Shown here piece by piece: positions 11,994 to 22,459 of a stretch of 64,000 bases of DNA. The notes beneath the pieces were generated by a model that did not search any database, was not told the DNA's origin, and saw nothing but the letters and a program-made list of their open reading frames with translations. Where the stretch lies: contig CM055873.1 in NCBI GenBank assembly GCA_029582165.1, forward strand, positions 40,532,795 through 40,596,794, read 5' to 3'. Numbering within the stretch: position 1 is the stretch's first letter; each line of letters starts with the position of its first letter. The position numbers and the translations under genes are program-made. The DNA comes from Portulaca oleracea. Its lineage: Eukaryota > Streptophyta > Magnoliopsida > Caryophyllales > Portulacaceae.

Positions 11994-12314
11994 CTAGCAA
12001 AACACATGATTTTCTTCCTCAAAACCCTTTTCCGGGTACTTCCTCGCCGGAGTGACACCCTCCAGCGTGGCAACATTGGTGTCTTCCGGCGGAGTAACGT
12101 AGGCAACGGCGGCGCTCCGAGCATCCGTCGGAGTTTTCTTGGTGTAGAAGGCGGAGTAGGCCACAGCCGCCGCAATGGTGAGGCTGATGGCGGCGGCAAC
12201 GTGGGGTAGCTGACCGGAATCCAACCGCGCTGGTGGAGGGTCTCTCCCGGGTGGTGGCCGGGGGGCCGCTTCGAGGCTTCGACTCGGGCGACCTTCACCT
12301 GATTTCAACTCCAA
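11994..12314 (-). pseudogene. GC-rich gene-like fragment inside the inner TIR element
   Basis: A 106-codon frame on the minus strand has a proline/arginine-rich start and a hydrophobic segment (HVAAAISLTIAAAVAYSAFY, about residues 37-57). A soluble tail follows (TPPEDTNVATLEGVTPARKY). The alanine-rich single membrane span and GC bias look like real plant coding sequence rather than transposon sequence. I do not recognise the parent family. An overlapping frame runs at 11909-12298, so the correct frame is not certain. It is probably a captured partial exon with no proven function. Confidence 0.4.
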
Positions 12315-12504
12315 GTACTCATCCGCTGCTACTTTTACATCCTGATTTCAACTTTGCACCACAAACCCATTAATCTCCCTTTATTCTTACTCCAATTATT
12401 CGAATATTTCAATTCAATCAGTGGCCTGGGTTGGTAATAGGGATGCACAGATCAAAAATCGAAATGAGTTTGTTACCATTGGGAATGAAGGGTTTCTTGC
12501 TCCC

Positions 12505-12783
12505 ATGAAAATGCCTTCATCACGATCGTCGATTACTTCCGATCGGAGCGTCGATTGCGTCTTCGCTGTCGGATACATGACGCCGGCGCTAGTCTCTCTC
12601 CTCGTTATCGTGTTTTTTGGCCAGAGATCCGTCGGCGCGTGGGTCCGGATCAACGTGGGGCTGGTGATGTTCGTGTGTCTTGTGGTGGTTCCGGTGATGG
12701 ATGTGGTGAATACGAAAAGGGAGAGTGGTGATGGATGTGGTGAATTTGCCATAGATAGAGCAGAGAAAAGAGTTCAGAGATGA
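12505..12783 (+). pseudogene. Gene-like two-membrane-span ORF inside the inner TIR element
   Basis: From an ATG at 12505 the frame gives 92 residues: a serine/arginine-rich start (MKMPSSRSSITSDRS), two hydrophobic stretches (MTPALVSLLVIVFFG and GLVMFVCLVVVPVMDVV) and a charged tail. It is GC-rich compared with the surrounding element. The frame can also be read upstream from a GTG at 12421. The family is not recognised. It could be a captured fragment of a small membrane protein or a chance frame in a captured non-coding piece. Confidence 0.35.
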
Positions 12784-13218
12784 AGAAAAGAGGGAAAGAG
12801 AATTATGGAGGAAGAGAGATTGAATGGCAGACCGGGTTAAATTAAAGAGAAAAGTAAGGGTATATTCGTCATCTTCAACATATTTAGCTGGATTTCAGTC
12901 AAAATAATCGGAATGTCACCCCCCAGTTACTTAAGTAAGTTTAATGTCACCTGGGAATGCAATAAAAAAAAAATATTGTGACCCGCGAGTCAATTAAAAA
13001 AGATGTGTGGCACCCCCCAGCAATTTTTTGGTTCCACACTCTCCACCTCTTAACTATCTTCCTCTATTATTAGTCCTTTTCATCCATTCCTTCATCTCCT
13101 TCCCCCTTACCAACAACACAATCTCCCTCTTTCCCTCTCCCTCCTAATTTCCAGATTACCAATTAAGCTTCAAATATCTTCAATTTAGGGTTGAAGTTCG
13201 CTACAAATTTTTTCCACC

Positions 13219-13305
13219 ATGAAGCGATTTAGAAGCTACTCTTTCCCTCTTTCTATCTCTCTCCTAATTTCACTTTTTCCAACCCTATATGCTCATCCTT
13301 CCTAA
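13219..13305 (+). pseudogene. Short signal-peptide-like frame with leader, inside the outer TIR element
   Basis: A CT-rich leader and a good plant start context (CCACCATGA) precede 28 codons beginning MKRFRSYSFPLSISLLISLF, a basic start then a hydrophobic core like a secretory signal. It stops after YAHPS. It resembles the 5' end of a captured gene (5'UTR plus first codons). It is too short to identify. Confidence 0.3.
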
Positions 13306-13996
13306 GGAGATAAGGTTGGTTGAATCTGGCATCGAGAGGCCACCTATGACTTCTCACTTAGTCGATCTACACAAAATGTGGGGTGACAAGGAGGTTTTGG
13401 TTGGGATTAGCTCATCCACTGGAAAATCAAACCGAATGAACAACAATTTATCTTCTTGGAATTTCAACACCAAGATTATTAAAAAATCAATGCAGTCAAT
13501 ACCATTCAACCCAAAGTTGTTAAAATCGGGATCCTAACTCGAAAACATGCGGTAGTTAGGATCGGAATTAACCAACGTAGGATCGTGGATCGGAATATAG
13601 ATAATAGAATCGCATCGAGGATTTTGGATTATAAAATCGTAGGATCGTAGATCAGGATCGAGATTTTAATAACTATGATTCAACGATGATGCAATTGCTG
13701 ATCGAGATCGACCACTCCAGAGAAGAAAGAACTTAAGTGACATACATTTTAATGGAAAACTTGGGATTTTTGTTGATCGTCCAATCCAGACTAGACGAGC
13801 TACAAAAACAAAGAGGACATCCCACAAGGGTATTTTGTCTTTTTATATATATTTGGTCGGATTGCGGTTAAAATGGTTGAAAAGTTCCCAACAACCATTT
13901 AATGAAAAACTTGAGATCTTTAGAGTGCATTAAAATAATGTTGTCCCCCTTTGAGTCAGTTTTTAAAAACATGCACACCTCCCAACAATTTTTTAG

Positions 13997-16802
13997 TATA
14001 CTAATACCACCAATACCACCACTAGTATATTAGCGTCCAATTTTATTCATCATAACCAAATGTTATACTTTAGTATTAGTAAGACATGAAATTGAAAAGC
14101 AATTACCAACAAATTTTAGGGTCATCTCAAAATGCTTAAATAGCGTAAGCAGAAGGCTATTATCCACAATCACTATAAAAAATTTGTTGGAAAACATGAG
14201 AATGGAAGGCTAATTTTTTAAAAAATATCACAAAAACTAAAATCACGAGGCCATGAAATCTATCATTGCTAAGAATTTTTGAACATTGAGAAAAACACAT
14301 TTGAAAAAGGAAAATTAGATTCGAATAATCCCTATTTTCAACTTTTGTATGTCAATAATCTCTACTTTATTTTTTTAATTCTTGTGGTAAAAAAAAAATA
14401 AAAAATAAAAATTGTGTTCTAGTGGGACACTACCGAGTGTATACCCTAAATATCATAAATTTTGAGTTGCATTTGATTCAAAACTTAGCACAACACTTTA
14501 CAAATATTTATAGTAAATTTACAATGAATGTCCCAAATTTTTTGATTTGTTTTCGACTTTATTTTACCATTATTCACTTTTATTCCTTAAAAGAATCATA
14601 ATAATTACTTGGATTCTCAAAAAAATAATTCAAAAATGCTTTTAAGAACTATATTTCATAATATTTCTGAGGGCAGGAATGAAAAAAAATAAAAACAATA
14701 TGGGGTAGGAATGAACGAAAAATGTGGATGTTGATATGGTATCACTAAAAAAACATAAAAAAACAATATGCGGCGCCCATAAGCTTTAGAGTTTGTCACA
14801 ACAATACAACTTGTATCATTTAAGTTAGTCCAAGCACTACAGACAAAGGAAACATGAAGAGGAAAAGGAAAATCAAAGAACAACACAAACACTCGAAAGA
14901 GGAGGGTATGATTTCAATTAAAACAAAATATGAATACAACAATGGTTATACATACTTTTATGCCCCCTAAACTTGAATGCTTGCTGATATGAACTAAGGA
15001 GAAAAAAAAATGAAAATAAAATTTATCAAATCTGGATTGGAAACATAGTTTTCCGCCCCTTGAACTTCAGTACTTGCTCATCTAATTTTCTTTTTTAAAT
15101 AATACAGAACCAACTTAACCTAAATTAGAAACATACTTTCTTGCCCAGGAACTTGAATATGTGCTGAAGGCAAACAAAGATAGCGGCTTTTGGTGGCATC
15201 AAACTTTGGTTGATGACTAATGAATCTTACCTTATCCACTCTTGTTTCCAAAATCCAGATATTTGTTGCATCTTGAGTCTTGACTAAAGACTGTTACCTA
15301 ATTCACTCTTGTTTCCAGGAATGTAGAGGGCTTCAAACAAACCCAACATCAAGCCAAGTCTCCATTTCCAACTACTCTAAAGCACCACCTCTCGTCGCTT
15401 TCTATATTTGATTTGAATAAGAAGATAAGGGCTTGTTCGATAAAGTGGTGGATTTTTTCATTGCATGTCGATTAAGTTGTAATAAGAAGATAGTGACTCA
15501 TTAGTTCACATGCATAAGATGGCATGGTTTTTGGGGACTATGTTTATCTTTAATTTCTTTCTAGGTTTATGAATAGTTTTAAGTTGTAATAGAATATGCT
15601 GCCTTTTTTTTTGGGTCATGAATTTGCGTGGTACACAATGGTGATCATCTATGCAATTCCTTCCTTTTACTCATGTAGTTGCTTTTAAATAGGGACATCT
15701 TTTTATGGAGGACCATGAATATGTGCATCAAACTAGATTGCAAAGAAGGGAAAAAAGGAGATGTACAACCATGAACCATCAAAAGCTTTCCCTCACAGTC
15801 ATTTTGCTCATGCTGATAATGAATAAAGGTTCGTTGACCAATTCAAACTCAAATGTGATTGCATTTGATAATCCATTTGTGAAGCTTGTTTCTTGTCGAT
15901 CACCTAAAAGAACTATGTCGCGCATACTTTTGTGAGACATTTATTTTATACAAGTGTGTTAGATTTAAATATTACATGATGGGGAAAACACTAAAACCAT
16001 TCTTAAAACATCCCAATTGCATCTCTACATGTATCTTTTTGAAGCTAGCATTTTTCTAGTATTTGTTTGAGGCAACTATTTTTCCTTGTAATATTAATAT
16101 AATGCATGGTCTCCCAACATTGTTCAAATGTAGATTGATTTAAGCATTAAAAAAAATGATTTGCTTGAAACAAACATTTTTCAAGGCAATTTGAGATACT
16201 CTATTAGAAAAATTATTAACATTCATTGCACTACAAAAAATTTCAACTACAATTTACTATAATTCAACTGATCCCACTTCCCTTCTAACTTCAACTACCC
16301 ATTACTTCACCCTAGACCTAATCACTCGATCGAGGACCCGTCTGATCTGAGATGAAAATTTGTGCGTTAGGGTCAAACTTTTCTTTAAACCAGCATGACT
16401 TGAAAGGTGTTGGTTACTGAACCTACTTAGGGCTGGGTTCGGGTAATAGGCCCCATGACCTAACAATATATAAATTACATATATAAATTTCATTAAAAAG
16501 AATTTGACAAATGACAACAATTCATAAGGTGCATTTATAGTTTTTTCACTTTCCGACTTGGTCTCACCTCAAGCCTCAATCGTTTTCCTTTTTCGCTCTC
16601 CCTCGCTCTCCCTCGCTCTCCTTCGCTCTCCTTTTCTCACATCAAAGTATTAGTTGCGATGGTAACCCTCTCCTTCGTGCACATCATAGGATGTCCTATA
16701 TTATGATTATGATGGTGATAATGATTTGGTATTGTCAATTACACTAATAGAGCACAAGTTAATGCTCCTTATGCCATTATTGTCAAATCATTGTATAATT
16801 AA
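13997..16802. other. AT-rich intergenic stretch, no supported gene
   Basis: I see no coding similarity on either strand. CACTACAAAAAATTTC at about 16229 resembles a CACTA end but has no partner. A short frame at 15705-15935 matches nothing I know. Short CTCCCTCGCTCT repeats lie at about 16598-16630. Confidence 0.4.
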
Positions 16803-17389
16803 TGTTGGGTGTGGAGACCAAATGAGGAGAAGGAGGAAGCAAAACGGGACGATGAGGAAGAAAGGGAGAAGGAAGAAGGAGGAGGCGCCAGCAGCGCCTG
16901 GCAAAACACCACCAACATCTCATTCACACCAGCAGCGTCTTTCACATCATGGCGCTACTAGCGCCTCTCCACCCCCTGCTAGCGCCTCTCACAGAAGGCA
17001 TGATATGGTGGACACTACCAGCGTCTTTGGAACGCCACCAACGTCTCCATGGGCTTGCTCGTGTTGAAGGCCCACGTTCCTGTGTGACGGTTTTCTAAGT
17101 TATGTAACCTAGGTTTTTCCTTGTACCTTTAGTATATATTTGACTAGGTTATCCTTATTTTGTATCCCAGAGTGTATCCCAGTGTTCTATATCTGATTGG
17201 GATCAAGTGAGAGAGAGAGAAACACAACCAGTGTAATTGTAATCCTCCTATTATTAGTGTATCGATTCCGTGGTTTTTTTCCCGCTTTGGTTTTTTTTTA
17301 CGTTAAATCTCTGGTGTCAAATTTCTTATTTCTTTTCCACTATTATTTTCTATTGTTTGTGGTTGCTTGAGTGCTCTTCGATCCTAACA
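16803..17389 (+). repeat. 5' LTR of the copia element (587 bp)
   Basis: It runs TGTTGGGTGTGG to GATCCTAACA. It contains GC-rich CACCAGCAGCGTCT/CGCCTCTC words, a leader region near 17105-17165 (TAGTATATATTTGAC) and a GAGAGAGAGA run. It lacks the extra internal 60-bp unit present in the 3' LTR. Confidence 0.93.
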
Positions 17390-17390
17390 A

Positions 17391-17404
17391 CCAGTGTCAG
17401 AGCC
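17391..17404 (+). other. Primer-binding site (initiator tRNA-Met type)
   Basis: CCAGTGTCAGAGCC directly after the 5' LTR resembles the plant TGGTATCAGAGC site complementary to initiator methionine tRNA, with two or three changes. Confidence 0.75.
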
Positions 17405-17438
17405 TGCCGGTTGCTGAAAGAGAACTCGCTTTCAAACA

Positions 17439-18626
17439 ATGGCGGGAGATATGAAATCGAGAAATTTGACGGATCCGACTTCACCTACTGGAAGTTAAAT
17501 ATTGAGGATCTGCTATATTTGAAGTCGTTGCATGTTCTGCTGTTAGAGAAGAAGCCAGATAAAATGGAGCAGGCCACGTACGATCTGCTAGATCGGCAGG
17601 CGGCGTCCCTGATCATGATGTCGTTGGCTCGGAATGTCAGATTTAACGTCATGGAGAAAAAGACAACGAAGGAATTGCTGGAGGCACTAGAGGAGATGTA
17701 TGAGAAGCCAAGCGCATCAAATCAGGTATATTTGTTTTGCAAATTAACCAGCTGTAAGATAGTTGAGAATGGTGATGTGGCTGATCATATTAATGAGGAT
17801 TACTAAAATTTTATCACAACTTGCTTTCTTAAAGATGACTTTTGCTGAGAATGTTAAAGCTTGCTTATTGTTGTCTTCTATGCCTGATTCTTGGGAAACT
17901 CTTTTAACTATTGTTAGTAGTGCTAAGAGTACAGACGAGATGAAATTTGATGAGGTCAAGTCTGTGCTGCTTAATGAGGGCCTTCGTAGGAAGAATTCTG
18001 GTGGGGAATTTTCGGGAAGTGCTTTAAGTATCAGGGGTAGGAAGGACAATAGGAATTTGAATAATTCCAGGGGACGGTCGAAGTCCAGAGGTAGAGGCAA
18101 GCTTAGGGACATGAGCAATGTTGTGTGTTATGGTTGCGGTGATACAGGTCACTTTAAGAGGGATTGCTCTAAATCTAGGAAGGGGAAGGGTAATGATGAC
18201 CGGGACTCCATCAACTCTGCAGAAGACCTTTCAGAAGCCCTAATTTTGAATGTGTTCAGTCCTGAAGAGTTATGGATAGTTGACTCTAGTGCATCCTTTC
18301 ATGTTTCCTCCGATAAGAATTTTGGCAAGGTGTATCTTGCCAATGGCTAGTGTTATGAGATAACAGGTAGAGGAGGCATGATGATTAAGACTGCTAATGG
18401 TAGACTTTGGAAGTTGGAGGATGTGAGGTATATTCCTGGAATTAAGAGGAATTTAATTTCAGTGAATCAACTTGATGAGATGAGCTACACTGCAGGCTTT
18501 GGGAAGGGAAGATGGAAGATCGTGAAGGGTGATATGGTAGTGGCGAAGGGATTGAGGTCCTGTAATATGTACTCGACCAGGGATAACCCTAACATGATTT
18601 CTAATGCTTCTTATTCAAGCTTATGA
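17439..18626 (+). pseudogene. Ty1-copia gag and protease remnant
   Basis: Gag begins at ATG 17439 (MAGDMK), changes frame within the first codons, and continues as EIEKFDGSDFTYWK. This is the UBN2-type gag region that forms the particle shell. A stop and frame change near 17800 break it, and it resumes with SMPDSWETLLTIV. A CCHC zinc knuckle, CYGCGDTGHFKRDC, is at 18126-18167. The aspartic protease box reads WIVDSSASFH where the family has DSGAS(F/H), so the catalytic triplet is altered. After a stop near 18350 comes pre-integrase sequence (RYIPGIKRNLISVNQLD) ending at MYST. It cannot make an intact polyprotein. Confidence 0.9.
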
Positions 18627-18629
18627 CAT

Positions 18630-19140
18630 TGCAGGAATGGGAAGAGGGCCAGTTTCACCAAAACTGACAGGGAACCTGAGGAGGTATGGAGTGACTCAGG
18701 TGACAAGAAGCCAGTGGGAGCTGAGGCGGTCAAGGTTTCTGTTAGGCTTGGTGTGCCTAGGAGGGAAACCGAGGATCCACGGGAAGCTCTACAGGTTGTA
18801 AATCAGGTTGCTGAAGGACCTGAATCACAGGAGCTAGGTGAAAGCTCCAGTGATGATGAGAACACTCCACCACCCACTATGAGAAGATCCATGAGGGTTA
18901 CCAGAGATGCAGGTGATCCAGAGTCACATACTATGGATTGGCAGGCGGAGGCTCGGTTCAAGTGGGAACACGCAATGGTCGATGAAATTGCGTCACTTGA
19001 GAAAAACGAAACCTGGGAGCCGGTCAGGTTGTCTGCAGGGAAGAAAGCCTTGAAGAAGTGGATCTACAGGATCAAGGATAAGCCAGTGGATGTTAGGAAA
19101 TTGAGGCCCGGTGCGGTCTCAGGAGGCCTCTCAGACTGAT
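18630..19140 (+). pseudogene. Copia pol remnant: hinge before RT and RT N-terminus
   Basis: Best read at 18714-19139. There is an acidic linker (GESSSDDENTPPPTMRRSMR), the usual region between integrase and reverse transcriptase. The first RT residues follow (KWEHAMVDEIASLEKNETWE, then AGKKALKKWIYRIK). The frame then runs into RKLRPGAVSGGLSD and stops, so polymerase motifs including the catalytic aspartates are absent. This is the 3' side of the internal deletion. Confidence 0.85.
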
Positions 19141-19200
19141 AAAGAGGTCGGTCAATGGACTAGGGGAAATTGTGGAGAAAGTTGAGGATGGTTGAGGTTT

Positions 19201-19218
19201 GATCTCCAAGTGGGAGAT
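19201..19218 (+). other. Polypurine tract of the copia element
   Basis: GATCTCCAAGTGGGAGAT lies directly against the 3' LTR start TGTTGGG. AAGTGGGAGAT is the usual copia plus-strand priming tract. Confidence 0.85.
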
Positions 19219-19874
19219 TGTTGGGTGTGGAGACCAAATGAGGAGAAGGAGGAAGCAAAACGGGAAAACAAGGAAGAAAGGGAGAAGGAAGAAGGAAGAA
19301 GGAGGAGGCGCCAGCAGCACCTGGTAAGACACCACCAACGTCTCATTCACACCAGCAGCGTCTTTCACATCAAGGCGCTACCAGCGCCTCTCCAGCCCCT
19401 GCCAGCGCCTCTCACAGAAGGCATGATATGGTGGGCGCTACCAGCGCATCTCCACCCCCTGCCATCGCCTCTCACAGAAGGCATGATATGGTGGACGCTA
19501 CCAGCGTCTTTGGGACGCCACCAACGTCTCCATGGGCTTGCTCGTGTTGAAGGCCCACGTTCCTGTGTGGCGGTTTTTTAGGTTATGTAACCTAGGTTTT
19601 TCCTTGTACCTTTAGTATATATTTGGCTCCAGGTTCTCCTTATATGGTATCCCAGAGTGTATCCCACTATGCTGTATCTGATTGAGATCAAGTGAGAGAG
19701 AGAGAAACACAACTAGTGTAATTGTAATCCTCCTATTACTAGTGCATCGATTCCGTGGTTTTTTTTTCCCGCTTTGGGTTTTTTCCACGTTAAATCTCGG
19801 ATGTCAAATTTCTTATTTCTTTCTGCGATTATTTCCTACTGTTTGTCTTGCTTGAGTGCTCTTCGATCCTAACA
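19219..19874 (+). repeat. 3' LTR of the copia element (656 bp), with an extra tandem unit
   Basis: Same ends as the 5' LTR and the same order of words. It is 69 bp longer, because a unit of about 60 bp containing CTCACAGAAGGCATGATATG and GCGCTACCAGCGC is present twice (about 19372-19500) and a GGAAGAA run is longer. Point differences between the LTRs show the insertion is not recent. Confidence 0.93.
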
Positions 19875-19879
19875 ATTAA

Positions 19880-21281
19880 GCCTTCGTTTAATTTCCCTTT
19901 TTTAGTCTTTTGTGTCTAATTTCCTTAGTAATTTATTTCTCTGTGCTGGTTATGTAACTACAACTGCAAATTTGGAAGTTGAGAAATATCATATTCCATA
20001 TCTTAGGGTTAGATAGCCTGCTGACTCGACCTGTGACCCAATCGGATCACAATAAGGAGGGCTGCTATGACCCAAATTCTGGTTAGGTATACTTCACCCT
20101 ACCCACTGCAAATACAACAACATATACCAACACATATTACATGGTCTCCCATCTCCATCAAACATGTTTCCCTTAAATTGTATCTCCCCCTCCAATGTTC
20201 TCACTTCATCCTTTGTCATAATTCTTTTCCACATGTCTTTGCACGTTTTTGAGATTTGTGTTCTCCTCTTTCAACTTTCTTATCTCAGTTGAGACACATT
20301 CACCATCAAAATCTCGACTACTATCTTCATTTAATGTCATGAACTTGCTTGCTTCTTTGAACTTCATTTAAATTTTCTTCATCGTCTCACTAAAAAAAAA
20401 AATCTTGATTACCCAAAAATTGATTCCAAAACAAGAACAAATATTTACAACATCTTATTGACAGTTGAGATTGCACATGGGACACCAATAAGATTACCCT
20501 GAAAATTTTGAAAATAGAACACAACATAAATTTTCAAATACACTGACCTTCCTCAAGAGATAGCCACAAAATCGACCCCCAATGTTTTACAAGTTTCGAA
20601 CAAACTTGGTGGGTTATAAAACATTTCACAACTTATTTCTTTTACATATGAGAACTATACTTCATCCATTCCTTCAACAACCGGAGGCACTCATCCTAGA
20701 TTCATCTCCTTTGCTCTTTGTCACTCTCAAATCTTTTGTTGTTTTTTGTTGAAGGAGAAAGAAGAGGTGGGTTGGGGGGAGGGGGGGGTTGCCCCCGAAG
20801 ATTGAACATAATAAGGGATGAGGGAAGGACCAGGGTTTTCGGAAACACGAAGAGAGCTTTGTGAAATTAAGTTCGTAGTGTTTTAAATTCCCTGACTTAC
20901 TTGCTGTCATGGAGGTAATTCAGTCAATGTTTGGTTTTTTTTGTTGCTTTCCCCCGCAGTCTGCCATGTTGGACCTTAGCCGAGTTAAACTACTGTAGGA
21001 CACGTTTTAGTGTGCGAAAGGTACCCATGCCTATAGTAGAGGATATTAGCATTCAAGAATTTTGTACAATATATTATTGTTCAACACCCCCAAAATACAG
21101 GACATTAGCATCCAAAAATCTTACTTATTATGCCATGAAACCCATATTTATTTTCTTCAAAAAAAAAAGTAGTTGATTCAAGTTAGACTAAGGTGTTAGC
21201 TAGATGATGGCATGATCTCCTTTCAAGTGGCGCCTTACTCCCCTCTCTTTCCTCCATCTCCTTTATATCTACAAGACATCA

Positions 21282-21318
<37 letters not shown>

Positions 21319-21700
21319 CCCCTCCCTTCCCCCCTCCGCGCCTCCCCACAATGCTTCAACTTTCCTAATCTAATAATTTCTCACGTCTCCTTGTCGACCC
21401 TCTCTGTTATAGTATAGGGTTACAAATTTGCAAGTGTAAGGGAAACTAGATATTAGAGTTAGTGTGCATCCAGGGAGACAACTAGAGAGATGAAGCCTGA
21501 GAAAAAAGTTAAGACTTATCCTGGAGCGTAGAGACATGCAACAAACAATGACTATGGGAAAAGTCATAATGTTCATATAAATATAAAATCAGTTTCACTT
21601 TGGGTTAACCAAATTGGTTCGGTCGATCAGTTTAAGATGGTTTACGATTGTTAAACAAGTAGGACAAGTTAATGTGATGTCCTATGTTGTTAGGCTAGTG
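19880..21700. other. AT-rich stretch without a supported gene; (CT)n at 21283-21315
   Basis: No conserved protein is visible on either strand. A CT dinucleotide array lies at about 21283-21315 next to C-rich sequence, and a GGGGGGAGGGG run occurs near 20775. Confidence 0.4.
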
Positions 21701-21721
21701 GGTTCTGGATGAACTTAACAA

Positions 21722-22265
21722 ATTGGTTGGTTGAGTCCAAGTTTGATAACATCATTCATGGTGATTGATTGTTTCTCAAAATAGGTAGACGTGGAAGTCG
21801 TTGCGTCCTTCACTGGAGGAAAAGTTGAAAAGTTCATTCGAAGAAGTACCTTTAAAAAGTTTGGATTGTCCTGAATTATGATCATCAATAATGGAAGGCA
21901 ATTTGACATCAGAAGCTCCAAAACTTCCTATCTCATGATGGATGCTAAGCTCACTCTACATTGGAAGCACAACTACAAACAAATGGCCAAGTAGGCTAAA
22001 TTGACTAACGAATCATCCTCATGAGCGAGAAAAAGAGGATGGATTAAATAAAAAGCAACATGATCGATGAATCCTGGTCTATAAGGACAATGAAAAATTG
22101 GCAGCAACAGAAATTCATTTATGCTTTTGTATGGACATTATTCTCCTTGTGAAGTAGCACGAGATACTCATATAATCACCACCTTCCAACAACAAATCAA
22201 TAATTCAACTTTAAGAGAAACCTTTGACCTTTGGTTCTTAGAGAGGGTTATTTAAGAACCATTAG
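21722..22265 (+). mobile_element. Ty3-gypsy integrase remnant
   Basis: Reading in the plus direction with stops, 21750-21915 gives FMVIDCFSK, VDVEVVASFTGGKVEKFIRR and then FGLS with IINNGRQFD. This is the integrase core, with the first catalytic Asp in the VDxFSKW box and the second in the DNGxQF box; here that second Asp reads Asn. Downstream, KQMAK and AKLTNESS resemble the HPQxNGQ.E.TNR segment. Stops and substitutions show a long-dead copy. No LTRs were located. Confidence 0.6.
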
Positions 22266-22459
22266 AAGTTAAAAAGGTAATTGAATTTTTATTTTTAAAA
22301 TATTTCAGGAGAAAATTTAGCAGAGTTTTGTTTCAAATTTGAACATTTTTTAAGCTCAAAGCCTTACATATTTACAAAATTACGAAATTAAGTTCAATAC
22401 AAACTCAATGACTATATATCGGAGTACAGTACAAGCCATACCCTTAGAATTAACACTAA

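Larger units (their letters stand above)
11680..13030. mobile_element. Inner Mutator-like TIR element with GC-rich inserts (Pack-MULE candidate)
   Basis: TIRs of about 145-150 bp begin CAAAAAATTGCTGGGG and match in inverted orientation at 12885-13030 with only scattered differences; both include CACACATCTTTTTTAA. The flanks are GTTCCACTC (11671-11679) and GTTCCACAC (13031-13039), a 9-bp duplication with one mismatch, the size made by Mutator transposases. Instead of a transposase, the interior holds two GC-rich gene-like blocks (about 12030-12320 and 12505-12740) in an AT-rich setting. That is the composition expected of a Pack-MULE carrying captured host fragments. Capture is inferred from composition, not from a source-gene match. 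Confidence 0.72.
11489..13996. mobile_element. Outer Mutator-like TIR element (Pack-MULE candidate) interrupted by a related element
   Basis: The left end CTAAAAAATTGCTGGGAGGT is repeated inverted at the right end (ACCTCCCAACAATTTTTTAG, ending 13996). Similarity continues for 100-170 bp inward, including the shared stretch ATTATTTTAATGCACT. Long AT-rich TIRs fit Mutator-like elements. The flanks (TATACAAC / TATACTAA) are only roughly alike, so any target duplication has decayed. No transposase is found. The 13040-13880 interior has a CT-rich leader and a short signal-peptide-like frame. The inner element at 11680-13030 sits about 190 bp inside the left end. Confidence 0.6.
16803..19874 (+). 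mobile_element. Internally deleted Ty1-copia LTR retrotransposon with both LTRs
   Basis: Two LTRs start TGTTGGG and end TAACA. They enclose a primer-binding site, broken gag-protease and a purine-rich tract. The flanks are ATTAA at 16798-16802 and ATTAA at 19875-19879, a perfect 5-bp target duplication, so these are the true ends. At 3,072 bp the element is well short of the usual 5 kb or so. After the protease and pre-integrase region the sequence jumps at about 18625 to the hinge and first residues of reverse transcriptase, then directly to the 3' end. Integrase core, most of RT and RNase H are gone. It could move only in trans. Confidence 0.92.

Noticed and set aside
15705..15935. 76-codon frame as a transposase fragment
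   Set aside because: A hydrophobic stretch alone; I could not match any transposase motif.
16225..16250. CACTACAAAAAATTTC as a CACTA transposon end
   Set aside because: There is no inverted partner or subterminal repeats nearby; the match is short and AT-rich.
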